A DNA stretch of 64,000 bases from NCBI GenBank assembly GCA_020543525.1, contig JAHYIO010000003.1:868001-932000 (forward strand). Reading direction: 5' to 3'. Positions 1 to 13,000 of this stretch are shown one piece after another. The notes under the pieces are model-generated. The model ran no database searches, was not told where the DNA came from, and was given only the letters and a program-made list of their open reading frames with translations. Both the position numbers and the translations under genes were made by a program. Position 1 is the stretch's first letter. Each line of letters begins with the position of its first letter. The stretch is from Coriolopsis trogii. Taxonomy: Eukaryota > Basidiomycota > Agaricomycetes > Polyporales > Polyporaceae.

Positions 1-197
1 AGAGGGTCTTGGAGCGGTTCTTGTTCTGCGGAGATGACAGGAATGTGAGGAGGGTGTATGTGCAGGGGAGGTTGGTCGGAGGCAAGGAATTCAAAGCGTA
101 GAGTCCGATCCATTCCAGAGGTTATAGTACAGACGGAATATAGGTTGTTACATCTTGGGCATACACGTACACACAGGTCAATGCAGGAGTATAGTGG

Positions 198-1794
198 TCA
201 CTCATCGTCGTCACCGTCGTCAAAGTCCCCAAACTCCCATTTGAAACAGTCCTGTACGAGCACGGCTTGTTAGTTAGACAACAGACGAAAAACCCACATC
301 CCGGACTTACCACGCAGTCCTCCTCTACCCGAGCAAGGGGCACATCCCTCGCCAAGCCGTCCGCGTCCTCCTCCCAGCCTTCCTCAATGTCCGCCTCGAT
401 GACGTGCGTGATGACCTCCTTGATGACGTGCTTCCGGATGTCGACCTTCCAGCCCAGCTTGCCGACCGAGTCGTACACGATGGACTTGCCCAGATGGCAC
501 CTCGTCTCGAGCGCAAACCCCGCCTGGGCACACGGCGAGCCCACCCCAGTGCACGCGCCCTGCGGGATGGGGTCGGCGTTGTGATACACGTGGGTGACCG
601 GGGCGCGGCCATATGCGGCAGAAGGGTCGTCGTGGGTGTCGTTCGATGATGGGGGAGGCGGGGGCATGGGGAGATGCAGGCGTAGAGCCGCGAGACGTTC
701 GCCTGGGGACTCGAACGCGACGGCGGGTAGCCCGAACGTCGTCCCGAGAAGCGAGGCGAGGCCGCCTCCGAGGGAGTGTCCGACGAGCCAGATGTTGGCG
801 TCCGGGTAAAGCGCGGTGAGGTTGGTGATAAGACCCTGCACGTAATAGAACGGTGAGCGTGCGCACAACTCGCATAGAGATTCACGTCAAGGAAGGCGCG
901 AATCCGGATGCTGGCTGATGCGGGCGGGTACTCACCACGCCGACGTTATAGAACAGACTGTCCTGGACGAGCGCGTCGGTCAGGCAGGTGTTGTCGCATC
1001 GCCAGTTCTTGGCGTAGCACTTGCAGACCTGGCGGAAGATCCAGGTGATGTCGACGCGGGCGCAGCAGCAGGAGAAGAGGAGATTGTCATTGAACTTGTC
1101 CTTCTTGGACGTCGGCCCTTGGAGGGTCGTGCCCTTGATGGAGAGCACGACGGTAGCATTGTCTGGGGAGAGAAAGACGTGCCCCCGGAAGCCGTCTGCC
1201 TTGTCCTCCCAACCGAAGGGAAAGCTCTGTAATGCGCACCCGAGTCAGAACGATCGCTTTAGCTCAAGCTCAGGGGACGGGTAGAAGACGAGAAGCAGGA
1301 AGCAGAGGAAGTGGCCGTCGCGAAGACACGGGCGGGAGATGGGCACGCACGGTGTTCCACGCGGGATCGATCTCGTACCAGTTGGGCCGTCCAGGGAGAG
1401 CGTAGGCGTTCCCAGTCATTCGAGCAAGCTGGGAGAGAGTATGCCTGTCCTGGACATCGGGCGCAAGGATGCGTACTTCTTCCCATTCTACACGTTCGCT
1501 TTCCTGCGAGAGTAAGGATCGCCGGCGAGCATGCTGATATGCAGCGGGGTTCCGCGGACGATATACGGTAGTTGGGGTCGCCTGCAGAATCACTGCACTT
1601 GTTGAAGGTGAAGCACTCGTGCGCGATACGTCGAATGCGACTCGACTGTGATCGTCATCGTTGAGCCGAGGGGTATATGCGCTTTGGAGTTCTAAAGCGA
1701 TCGAGGTTCGCAGAGCATCTCTTGAAGTGTACAGACCGCTGCAGCAGGATAATAGATGAGATAGAAGCAGGTAAAGGACGACTAGGATGCGCAT
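198..1794 (-). CDS. ATG15: Autophagy-related vacuolar lipase Atg15
   Basis: Class 3 lipase that breaks down the membranes of autophagic bodies in the vacuole (family knowledge). Four exons joined by canonical sites (1794-1351, 1226-936, 835-311, 251-198) give 437 aa. The start is the ATG at 1794, which opens with a hydrophobic signal anchor (MRILVVLYLLLSHLLS); the frame is open further upstream but has no ATG there. The nucleophile elbow GHSLGGGLASLLG is in exon 3, followed by the Atg15-typical PGERLAALRLHLP, the THVYHNADPIPQG block and ETRCHLGKSIVYD. A Cys-rich block (CCCARVDITW) is in exon 2. The last 17 residues sit in a 54-nt exon ending in an acidic FDDGDDDE tail. The identification is firm; exon 2/3 joining around 836-935 is the least certain point. 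Confidence 0.93.
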
Positions 1795-2193
1795 GAGGCA
1801 GAGGACGAAGACATGTATGAAGTCGCGCAAGAGGACACTGCTCTTCTAGTACCGTCTGCGACTGGCAGTCGGGCGGAGGAGACAGGTCCGGGCAGTGGAC
1901 GGGATTACGAGCGCAGGGTGACATTTTGGGACATAACCACTCAGGATGGGGCTGCAAATACCCCGATATGGGCATAGCAGACATTTGATTGGGGTTATCG
2001 ACGCACGTGCGGGGGGGGGACTTGGCGGGCTCAGGGCGGGTTTGGGCTCAGACTGTCTCTCACCGCTCGATGCTCCTTCTCGACGTCCACATCCCCCGAG
2101 TCGACAGTGGCCACAGCACTAAACGCAGCGTGCTCTGCCAGCGACACTCATTGACGATCACATTCACGAACTGACACGACTTCACGACCACTC

Positions 2194-4050
2194 ATGACTG
2201 CCCAACCCGACCACTGGCTCGACTCCCTCCCACCACCTTCTCGTTTCCGGAGGCCATGGTCCCCCGATCCATACGACCCTCTGCCCCCCTCGCATTCGCG
2301 GCCTTTTGACCCGAATCCATATCAGTCGGTTGGCCAATGGGTCACGGAGCGCCGTCGCGAACCGTCCGATGTATCTGTAGAAGCACTCGATCTCGCCGAC
2401 TACGCAAGAACACTCAACCGCACCCAGCAGCACTATCTCGCCCAACAGCCCCCATATCGTCCATATGATCCCTATCCTCCCTCTCCACAGGCTCATCGTC
2501 CACTCGCGAGGACAGATTCTCTCAGCCCGCCTTCGCTCGCATCTGCCTCCGCTTCTTCTTCCCAATCGTATTCTCTCGCCCCACACTCACCCATGCGGCG
2601 GCCGTTTTCGATGCCTCCTTCTTCTTTTCCGACACAAGCCAGACATAGCAATCCGTCGTCTCCGCGCTCTCGTCCACGACAAGAGCCGCAGATTGTCAGC
2701 CCGGACTCTGAGATCGACGTCGGTCAGTTTCCGTCATTCTCCCGAGGATGGTATGCACAGCCCAATGCTCAAGCCAATGCCAACCCGTTCTCCCCTCCAT
2801 CGTCGGCTCATGGCCACGGCGAGGATACCATGAAGCGTTCCCCGTTTGACCCAAGCTATACTTATGATCATGACCCCTTCACCGATCCGTACAATCCATA
2901 CAATCCTTCACCGCCGCCGTCATACCCGTATGGTTCCTCATATGGTGCCCAATCAAGGTCGTCGCGCGACCACAATTTGGTTCCATGGAGTGCCGATTCA
3001 GACGAGCGTCCTGTTGACCCCGAGATTAAAGAAGAACGTATGCGCATGCTAGAACGCGAGTTCGGCAAATCTGCCACGAAGGATACGGAGCCTGAACGCG
3101 TTGTTGGAAGTGTAGACGAGCGCGGAAAGCTGGTCACGGAAGGCCCGAAGAAGCGATTAGCAGTGCGTTGGATACAATTCCTGCTCGCTCTTACTGCCGT
3201 CATTTCTTCTATTTACTCCGGCCTGGTATGTTCACGGAGTTTACATCGTACAAACCTCGTCATCATGCTCACATCCTGGTAGATCATAAAACCTCCTACA
3301 CCCGCTCCACCTGCGAACAAGCTACCTGCTTACGTGCTCTATGTCCTATCATTCGTCACCCTCTTCGGATGCACTTTCCTCTTCCTCATCTACCCATGTT
3401 GTTGCGGGGCCCGAAAGCCTAAAGGATCGCCTCTCACGGAAGGTCCAGGTGGCATGATGGTCCTTCCCGTACAAGGGCTGCCCGGACCCGGAGGCAAGCA
3501 CAAGAAGAAGAAAGGCAAGAAAGGCAAAGGTGCCCCCGACGGCGGTGTCCAAGTCAATCTTATCGTCGATCCCACAATGTTCGGACGCGACACCGAGCGT
3601 GGGAGGGATGACGAGGAAGATGACGAGGAGGATGGGTCGTCTGCCATCCCTGGCTCGTACTCTGGTGCGTCGAGTGCAGCACAGAGGAGGCGAGCGCCGA
3701 AGCGACGGAGCATCTTTGCGGGACTGGCGATGGAAGAGCAGTGGAAGAAGGCGAGGAAGGTGTTGAAGTGGGGGGTCACCGTCGATGCGATCGCGATGGT
3801 CGCCTGGGGATTCGAGTTTGTGCTTATTCTGCTGGGCAAGCGGTGTCCGGTTGGTGGTTTCCTTGGATGGTGAGTGTCGTGCGTCCAGTTACATCTCTTA
3901 CATTTTCGGCTTACATATGTGTGCAGGTGCGACGCATACAACCTTGCCACAGCCGCCGCGTTCTTGCTGTGCCTCACATTCTTCCTGAGTATCTTCTTCG
4001 ACGTGAAGGATCTGCATGCCAGTCGGGCCTCTCCCCGCACACGGACATAA
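2194..4050 (+). CDS. Fungal four-TM membrane protein with Pro/Ser/Tyr-rich cytosolic N-terminus
   Basis: Unknown function. Three exons (2194-3225, 3283-3869, 3927-4050) give 580 aa. The first ~310 residues are low complexity, rich in Pro, Ser and Tyr (YDHDPFTDPYNPYNPSPPPS). Four hydrophobic segments follow: WIQFLLALTAVISSIYSGL, YVLYVLSFVTLFGCTFLFLI followed by a Cys cluster (YPCCCG), VTVDAIAMVAWGFEFVLILLG and ATAAAFLLCLTFFLSIFF. Between TM2 and TM3 lies a basic stretch (KHKKKKGKKGKG) and an acidic run. The pairing of TM1/TM2 and TM3/TM4 suggests both termini and the long central loop share one side of the membrane. The Cys cluster just after TM2 is a plausible palmitoylation site (inference). 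I know similar uncharacterised proteins in basidiomycetes but no assigned role. Confidence 0.85.
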
Positions 4051-4484
4051 CCCCAGCGTCGGTCTTCTCATCACGTCTCATTTGTTGCTGGAATTGGACT
4101 TGTGTTGGAGGTTCTAGTGTTTCATGCTTTGTGCATCCGGTTTCTTGCTCACATACATCGGACTTCACGACACGTTCACGCTCACACCCACGATACTTGA
4201 CTTATTCCTAACTGGTAGTTGCCGATATCGTAATGCAATGTATACCACTTCTGCAACCAACATTGATCTTTGGAATGACATCCGCATGATGTCAGTAGGT
4301 GTGCGTGCCTGCATCTGGCGTTCGCGCTCTTGCATATGCTCCCAATCAGTCCGCCATGGCGCAATCGCTACAGACCGCCTTGCAAATACTCTGCGAGTTT
4401 CTTACTTCCAACGTCCATCTGTCTTGGTTTCACCTACCATCGGAACCACCTAAGCAAGGGTAGTCAATCGATAATCGACTCGCT
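4051..4484. other. Intergenic region between the membrane protein and the PPAT gene
   Basis: About 430 bp holding the 3' untranslated region of the upstream gene and the promoter of the downstream gene. No coding signal or repeat is seen. Confidence 0.6.
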
Positions 4485-5760
4485 ATGCCGCCAGTGGATA
4501 CGTCCGCGCTGCCCGATGTCCGTCATACGCTGCTGCTCACCACTGTCCACAACCTACACGACAACCCGAACTTTCTCGCGTCCTCCGTCTCGACCGCGGC
4601 GAGGAAGACGACCGAGTCCCTTCAGATAGTGATCCTCTCCCCGTTCTTCAACCCCCCTTCCACGTCCCATGCTGACACAAATGCCACCCCGCATACTGCC
4701 ACGGGCACCAGCATGGACTTGGACGCGCAGGGGATCTCGCGAACGGCATACTGGGACGACGTACAGCGACTGCTGACGTTTGTGTATGTGCAGGCGACCA
4801 AGGTCGCGCAGGACATGGGCAAGATCCTGCTCGATGTCGACGTCCTCCTTCGCGGGACGCGCCCCGACGGAGACGCGTTTCCCGAGCACGTCGTCCGCAC
4901 GGCGGAACGCATCTTTTCTGGTGAGTACCCTCCCTCCATCCACATATTCATCACGCTCACCGAAAATGGCGGGGTTGTGTAGTCACCCCGCACGACACGC
5001 TCCTCCCTGTGCTGCCCCCTTCCGTCGAGCGGCGCCGTGCAGACATCGTCGTCCTCGATCCTGATGACCATCCGCTCCACACGCCCGCGCCGCTCCGCGC
5101 CCCCACGGACCCGACGGTCCCGCCGCTTTACCCCGTCGTCGCGCTCGGGGGCACGTTCGACCACCTCCACGCCGGCCACAAGATCCTGCTGAGCATGGGC
5201 GCATGGATCGCGAGCGAGAAGCTCATAGTCGGCATCACCGGTACGTCCCTCATCCATACCCTGCCCTCTCACCCGCTCACCTCCTTTGCGGCACGTCAGA
5301 CGACGCGTTGCTCGGCTCGAAGGCGTATAAGGAGGTCCTCGAGCCACTGCCGGTGCGCACCGCGCGGACACGCGCGTTCCTCGAGCTCTTCAGGCCAGGC
5401 ATCGCGCACGACCTCGTCCCCATCAACGACGTCTACGGGCCGACCGGATGGGACCCGAATATCCAAGGGCTCGTCGTCAGCAAAGAGACCCTCCCCGGGG
5501 CGGTGTCTAGTGAGTGTCCTCTTACTATGCTCAGTCCATGCGCGATCCTGCGCGCTACTTTGAAGCTCAACCTCGCACGCACAGTCGACAAGAGGCGGAA
5601 AGAGCTTTCCCTCCCGTCGTTGCGCACGTTCGTTATCGACGTCATCTCGGCCACTGAGAGCAGTGTGGACGCAGAGGACGCGGCACGGCTCAAGACCGCC
5701 AAGATGAGCAGCACGTACATCCGCGAATGGATTGCGAAGAACCGGAGCCAGCCATCATGA
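4485..5760 (+). CDS. CAB4: Pantetheine-phosphate adenylyltransferase (Cab4-type)
   Basis: Catalyses 4'-phosphopantetheine + ATP to dephospho-CoA, the penultimate step of CoA synthesis. Four exons (4485-4920, 4983-5240, 5300-5509, 5585-5760) give 359 aa. The nucleotidyltransferase signature GGTFDHLHAGHKILL (a T/HxGH motif) is in exon 2, followed by the family-typical DDALLGSKAYKEVLEPLPVR, the GPTGWDPNIQGLVVSKET block and a C-terminal SSTYIREWIA. The N-terminal ~170 residues form a divergent domain found in fungal and animal PPATs ahead of the transferase domain. All junctions are canonical and keep the frame. Symbol by analogy with the yeast gene. Confidence 0.92.
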
Positions 5761-7100
5761 GCTCTCTCCTTGTTGCACGCTGCTATCCTGCGCCTCCGGA
5801 GTTGTAGGATCCGACGTGCTCATGTGTGTACCACCATCGACAGACAGGACTTTCTCCCTCACAACCCTAATGGGAATTTGTTGTACTTTGTTCTCGCTTC
5901 CACTATATGAACCATGCTAAATTATTGCGCGAGCCGGGACGATATCGAGGATCTGCGACATACACGGATGGACAATGGAGTTCTGCTCCTGGATGCCTCA
6001 CGGACACACTTACGGGTCATGTGTCAATCCCTGAGGAGAGGTGTCTGCACACGAATTGTGCATGATTGGATCACTGAAACGGGTTGATGCTAGCCAGGTT
6101 CTACGAAAAGGCTCAGGACAAACGTGAGGATATCTGCAGAGCGACCATCTTCTGCAAGACCACGAATCTCCTCCATGTCACTGAACATCGTGTCGAGATA
6201 CTCAGCGGCACCAGACATGTGGGTTGTCCTGCAGCACGCAGCGTGGAGTCCGAGACACCTGGGGTTAATAGGTAGGAGTACGTAGGTGCTCGGGCCGCTT
6301 GGTTGTTGGGATATCGATATGATGAACCTTGAAGTGAACGGGACTGCGGATCCCCCGCCCTAGCTCATATGTTGGATCTGCAAATCGTGCAATGATAGGT
6401 GTGTTGCAGCTGGACATACGAATGAGCACATCCATAGAATTTAAGGGCAAGACGGACTTCGCCAGGCGCCGGTTCAAGCCGTATTAGTTGGTGCATCAAA
6501 CGGAACATGTTTGTTGTAGACACTTTTCGGAGTGTCCGCAAGGGCAAATGGAGGACATCGAGTAGAGAAGGGTACACCCTACTGTTTTGCGTGTGGGGGG
6601 AGGCGCTCTGCTCTTTAATACAGTGAGTATCTGCATGCAGTGCCCAAGTTCCTCGACGAGCGTAGGATTCACAATGAACGGAGGCCGTAAAAGGAATCCC
6701 GAGAGCAAACATCCTTTTACATTAGGCTAACGGATCCCTATGTCCGTGTGAATCATGCTGGTTCCGAGAGAGGGAGAGAAGAGGGAGAGAGAGATATGGG
6801 CAAGAGAGAGGGGAGAGAAAAGCGTCGGTGCTGTACAGTTAACGGTCCAATTAATTCCAACCAGAGTTCGCCGGGGACTAAACACTAGAAACAAGAAATC
6901 GGGTAACGGGTAACGAAGAAAGCAAGTTGCAAGAAACGTCAGGTATAACTAACAGTGAGAGTGTAGGGAGAGTGGGAATGTACAACCGGGAAACCATAAT
7001 CTGCGTGCACACGCACACACCGTACAAGGCGGGGGAGACTTCAAGAGCGTAACAGCCAATGTCCTTCATGTTTCATCTTCGAGCACGCACGACGTCTTCG
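5761..7100. other. Gene-free space between two convergent genes
   Basis: This 1.3-kb stretch separates the 3' end of the PPAT gene from the 3' end of the minus-strand LIM gene. I see no homologous coding sequence. It carries the purine tract listed separately. Short open frames on the minus strand between 6265 and 6712 overlap each other in two frames and look random. Confidence 0.6.
6765..6831. repeat. GA-rich purine tract
   Basis: About 65 bp made almost only of GA, GGA and AGAG units, broken by ATATGGGC in the middle. It lies between convergent genes, where selection on sequence is weak. Could form a triplex-prone purine strand (inference). Confidence 0.7.
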
Positions 7101-10089
7101 CTACGACGTGCTCCCGAGCGCGGCGAGGTCGATGAACCGCGTCACGCGCTTCATCGCCATCGTGTTCCGGTTCCCATCCTTGAAGACGTCATAGTCATCT
7201 TCATCCTCGTCGTCTTCGGTCTCGCGCATCGCCTTCTGCACGTGCGTCTCGCAGAGCATCCGCCCGTCGAGTTCGTAGTACTCGACGAGCCTCTCCTTGC
7301 AGCCGCGGTACTCGCACAGGAAGTGCTCGGGGTGGTACCGATCTCCCGCGTGCGAGACGGCGCAGGGTCCCTCGATGGGCTGCCCGCAGCGCGCTGCGGC
7401 GCAGAGTGAGTTGTTCGCCTCGTGATAGTGGTAGGCGCAGAACGGTTTCCCGTCGTAAACATAGAAGCTCCTGTCGGGGAACGGTTTCTGTGTGCGAGCA
7501 TAGTGCGGGGAGAAGAACAGAGGGAAGCAGACGGGAGGAGTCCGTCAGTGCATGTCGTCACAAGGAAGGACCGGAGAATAGCACGCGTACCTCGCATGTG
7601 AAGCAGCTGAAGCACTCTCGGTGCCACTTGCCCTTGAGCTGGCCGTCCGACGACGACACGGCCTGTTTTTCGATTGCTTTGTTACAACGCCGACACTGAT
7701 GACGAAAACGCAAACGCGAAGCGAGAGCCGAAAGCGTTGCGGGGTAGGCACAAATTTAGGCATCAGTTCCTGACTAACCACGGCGGGTGCGGGTCCCCGA
7801 CCGGACACCGCGCCGAACGGACAGCAAACAGCGGCACGCACCTTCGGCAGATACATATTCTTCCAGCATTTATCGCAGAGCACATTCCCCCCTTCCACCT
7901 GTATCCACCGCCCATCCTCGATCGCCTTCTCGCACCGGATGCACATCTTCGTCCGCGGCCGTCTCTGCGCACTTCGTCGTTGGTCCAGTCGCCCGGAAGA
8001 CAACGTCGGGCTCGTATGTGACCGGGTCGGGAACTTGGGCGACTTCGACACGCTGTCCCGCTGACTCTCTGTAAACGGCCGAGAACTCGTGCTCGCCGTC
8101 GGCGACGCTGGGCTGTCCTCAAGTAGCGTCTCCATGGCCCGGTCGAGTGCACCCGTAGACTTTGCAACGGTGCGCTGTGAGAACGATGTGCCGGTGGAGG
8201 CAGACAGACTGCGTTGCGGAAGACGAGGGGAATCGACGGTGGACGACGACGAAGACGAGTACCGAGACTCCGTCATGGAAGGGAAGCGGACCTTGGGTTC
8301 GGTGGATGGTGCGGCGGCATTGACGGGTGTTGCTATTGGCTGCGGACTGGCGGCCAAAGGTATATCCAGCGCGTTGTCGTCCTCGTCGTCAGAATTCGCG
8401 TATGCCAGTCCGCCGTAACTACTGTCCGATGACGCGGGCGAGACGGGCGAGGGCTCTGTTGACGTCGAAGCCTTCGCGGTGTCCACAGCCGGCAGCTTGT
8501 TCTTGAACTTCTCGAAGAAGGGCAGCCGAGGCGTAGACGGTTGCTCGACCACTGCAGGTGATTTGGGCACTTCCTGGGGTGGAGACGCGATTCTATCCCG
8601 CAGACTGTGGACACTGTTGGGACTGGTGGGTGACGAAGCGATAGTGGCAGCTTGCGCTGTCGGAGTGTTGGTTGGGGACATCTTCATGCTGGGAGAAGGA
8701 AGTCCGGAGAGAACAGGCGACTTCTGCGAATAAGGAGAGTGTGGCGACAAAGAAGCAGTGCCAGAACCAGGAGAAAGCGGTGGCGTATTAGCAGCTGCTG
8801 CGAAAATCTCTGTCAGTTACGCTTTATGCGACTATATGCGCATGCTACGCACTATATTTCGTTGCTGAGGTTATATCGAGAAAACGCGGCGCGTTTGCCC
8901 TCCTTCCGTCCATACCCTGAACAGGCGTCATGGGAGCCATCATACTGGGGTCCGGCGACATTGGCGGTAAAGGACCCATATGCGTGAACATTGCTGCGCG
9001 AGCGGCAGCTGCAAAGCCTCGACGCCCGACGCCCGCCATACCCGCCGCGCCTCCCGACTGTGTGTCGGGTTCTACTGGGGTGGGCGGCGTTCTTGGCGAC
9101 AAGGGCGGGGCACCCATGAAGGGCGGGCGTTGACTTTCCGTAGATGGTCTCCTCATCTGGTCCCGCCCCATGGTGTCCATCGAAGGGCGACGCATCTGGT
9201 CCATTGAAGGCCGTGACTGGTCCAGGTTTGTACGCACACTCGCAGAAGACGGCGCGCGCATCCGTATCGGGTCGTTCGCAGGCGTCCTCGACCGCATATC
9301 CGTCGAATATATGATTTCCGGGCCCATGTCCATGGGCGGACGCACGCTCGCGTTCGTGCCCGACCTCTGCCGCATATCTGGTGCAGGTCCCATGCGAGGG
9401 TCAAAGCGCGGGCCCGAATACGGTGCAGGACCGGAGACGGCGGGCTGTCGTGCAATTACAGCACCATCGAGCAAACCGCCGGGACGAACACTAGCGGTGG
9501 ACGGAGCTCGTGAACGAAGAGTGGTTGTACCCGGTGGGGCAATGTTGCTCTTCCTATTTGACCGGGAGGGGGCGCGAGGGAGCTCTGGGGTACGTGGAGG
9601 GGCGGGGATATTTGGGGAGGGTACGCGAGGAGGAGCGGATGAACCAGGAGTTGGGAACGGTACCTTGTCGGTGCTCGGACGTCCATCGCGTGATAGCGGA
9701 CTGGGGATGCGTTCTGGTCGACTGTCGCCACTACGAACACTGAGAGACGACGCCGACGACGGTGCACGGGGGCGGCCAGCGGATTGGGGCGGGGCGGGGC
9801 TCTTTTGGCGTGGAGGAGCGGGTGCGAAAGAAGACGTACGTGGAGGGCTGTTTACTGGAGGCGGGCCGCTAACAAGACTCTGAAGCTTCGCCGGGAGAAG
9901 GGCTGCCACCGATCTGGGCGACTGAGGTGGCTTGAGGGCTGGAAGCTGGGGAACTGGAGGAACGGGGGCGCAGACATGGTCCCCGAGATCTGTGATGCGT
10001 ACGGGCTCGTTGCAGGTCGAACACTTGACGGTTGGGAGGATCTGGGATATACGCTCCGAGGCTGGAGCGGGGGCGACGAGTTGTGCCAT
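7101..10089 (-). CDS. LIM-domain cytoskeletal/adaptor-type protein
   Basis: Four exons (10089-8853, 8797-7842, 7695-7591, 7487-7101) encode 894 aa. The start is the ATG at 10089; the codon before it is TTG. The N-terminus carries a small zinc-knuckle-like motif (KCSTCNEPVRITDLGDHVC). About 500 residues of Pro/Ser-rich disordered sequence follow, including repeated MRRPSMD/MRRPSTE units that look like basophilic kinase sites. Near the C-terminus are a half LIM (CIRCEKAIEDGRW with a later CDKCW) and two full LIM domains, one starting CRRCNKAIEK and running to CAYHYH, the other starting CAAARCGQPI and running to CETH. The architecture recalls paxillin-like (Pxl1) or Rho-regulator LIM proteins of fungi, but no RhoGAP domain is present. 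Exact role not assigned. Confidence 0.9.
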
Positions 10090-13000
10090 CAAACGAATGT
10101 GGTGAGCTGGGAAGCCAGGGCGGGCAGTCGGGGGCGTTGAGGACGAGGCGGGGGACGGTGAGGAAGAAGGGAAAGAGATATTAGGGGGGTATGATTAGTA
10201 GAGTAGATAGTACTGGAGAAAAGACATATGCACTGATCACAACAGAACAACCGCTACCTATTAGCGCGCGACAACCAATTGTGCATCCACGTGCGCCCCC
10301 TGCCCTGCGTCCGCCTTATTCTCTCCTCCGCCCGTCCATGCCTGTGCGGCAGTATGTCGAGGATGTGCATGACGACAGACGTGCCCGCATACGGCCACTC
10401 TAAGTACGTCGAGGACGAGGGAAGAGGAGGAGAGAAGAGCAAGTGGGAGAGCAGGGACATTGCCAAGAATAGCCGAGCTGTGGGATCTCCCTCTGTGGAA
10501 GATCAGAATCGCTCGTTATGGCCTAGCGCCAGCCCCGTACGCCACAATCCTCGACCGCTTCATCCTTCTCTCCGCTAGATCTCCCGATCCTCTTTCTCCA
10601 TGACGCCGCCCAATCCGGTCCAACTGTTCATCTCGTACTTCATCTACATCCGTCTGAAGGTGCTCGTCTGCGTTATAGCATTCACTCTGCCGCATTCTGG
10701 TTGCAATCATGCCCCTCTGACACCGTACGTCCATATCGCTGCATACCGCGGCCAAACCACGGCCGCCGCGTGACCCCTGGACAACCACTTCCCATCAGCG
10801 CCCTTGTGGTCTTCCTTCCCTTCATAAGTAGCAGTTCATGCAGGATAGGTGTGCCTTCTTCCCCATGGGCCTTACCTCAGCGTGTGATGATCTACCTCTG
10901 CAAACGCCTTCAAGATCCGATTCTTGACCATCGCTCGTCAATGCATCACCAACTGTTCAGCGCTGCCCATCTGTTGGCCAACGTCGCGTTTCGCGATTAC
11001 ACCCGGACACTTATAAGTGACCATATTTCCCATACGAACGCCGTGGATGTCGTCACTCACCGATTCATCACGAAGCGTCGCGGCAGACTCGGAGTGGCTA
11101 CCGGTCTACCCATCTCGTGAGACCGCGCCAGTAACAGATCTGTGAGAATACTGACATCACGTCCCATCGTATAGCCCACCTCACACCCACACTCTCTGGC
11201 GCCGCAAGCCGGTACCGGCCACTGTGTCGGAATGTGCGCACACCGGCTAGCTGGCCTGTCCTGATGGACCCTATATCTGTCTGCAGGATCCCAACACCCG
11301 CATCTGACACCCATCGCATTAGTCGCAACTTGCCGTCACGCTCGTTGTTGCGAGCAGCGCCTTACGTCTCATGACATGGCGCGCATATGCAAGCTGCCTT
11401 GCATCTGCTCAGCGCATGCACCCAGCCTCCCTGATACAGCCATCGAAGATGCGAAGTGAGTGGCAACTGCCCTGCCCTGTGCTTAGCGCTGCAACTCGGA
11501 ATCGCAGCTGGTTTCTCAGCTGTAGGGCTGTCATCACCGAGGCATTAACACTAGTCCGTAGGCTACAGGCGCACTCACAAATGATTCCGGATGTTAGTGC
11601 AGCCATTTTAGAATGGTTTCGACGTGAGTCCGCTCCATCGAACTCAGGAACAAGCGTACACCATCCCGGACATACTCCGTACTCTTCAGTCCGAAAGTAT
11701 TCAATGTATTGCTACCAACGGCATACATTTGGAAGTGACGCCTCTAGTCTGCGGGGGTGCGGGTTCGCGGCTCTCCGCCGCACAATATAAATTCTTGAGA
11801 AGACACGCCGACGTCACGGAGGGGTCCTTCCTGGGAACGAGAAACGCAAGGGGCGGGGAAACATCAGAAGCTGGAGAGAACGCCTCTGCGGCGATAGACG
11901 GCTGTGTCCGCCGTCGACGTCCCCGACGTCCCTGGTGCATTCAGCAGGGATGAAATCTAGAAATGCATTCGCGCGAGATCCAATAACCTCCGCTCCGTGT
12001 GCGGAAATACCCCGAATGTCTGCAGTTTCCGAGGACCTGATCGGCCCCTCCGCCGCGGTGCGGACCATCGGACCTGCTCAGCCATATTTTGAGAACCCGA
12101 CATAAAGCTTGTTCGACAGGAGCAATGGTCTGGGCATCATCTTGAGAGAGACAGATTGTAGTATGAGGCGCTGGGAAAACTCTCCGAATGTGTAGGGCTC
12201 CTTCGTGCAGACGTCCGTTAATCTCACGAAATGATAGAGTGCCGTTAGCGGTAGCTCGTTCACCCTCACGTTCAGTAAGCTCCCGAAGACCATCTTTATT
12301 CCATGGACGAACGCCAATCATACCTACGTTCCCACATGACCGCTCTTCGTCGAAATGGAGACAGGACTCGGAGGTATTGCCAGAACTGCACTACATGTTG
12401 ACTCACCTCGACTTTGACTGATGACGATACACTGAAACGACTTTGACAAGTCACAACCCAAAACGACTCCGTTCCGGGCCCTTGGACTGCGTGAGCAAAG
12501 CGAGTGCACGTCGATGATCAAAGAAGCTACAGCCATAGATGCTGCGAGGATGTCCAAGACCTCGCTGTGGTAGGCTTGAGTGGGAACTGTACATGATCAG
12601 GCCTTGAATGCGACCGTTGACATGGTCAAGTACTACAAGTCTGGGCGTGGGAAGTTGTGCATAGGCCAATGCGGATGTCGACGATTGTTGAGGGTTGCGT
12701 AACGAACTCGAAATTGTCCGGCACTGATGGCAGGCGTGCCATCCGACTGTATATGCCCTCCTGTGTACGTTCGACGGGAGTGCACTTGGTACATGCTGAG
12801 GGCTGATCAGCGAGCACGACTTACTCGAACAGTTGAGCGATTTGTCGACCACGTTGGCGAGTGTAGAAGAGCGCAACGAGGTAGTCGCGCCACAACGCCT
12901 CCACGTGAAATCAGAATGAGCGCCTTTGGGCGGTAATGCGCTGAGCGCTGAGCTTGATCACAGTCCTCGACGCGTTGTGCAATCGACCCGGTTGCAGATG

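Noticed and set aside
6265..6712. Two overlapping minus-strand frames of 70 and 115 codons
   Set aside because: They overlap in different frames with no recognisable family, no splice logic and no homologue I know.
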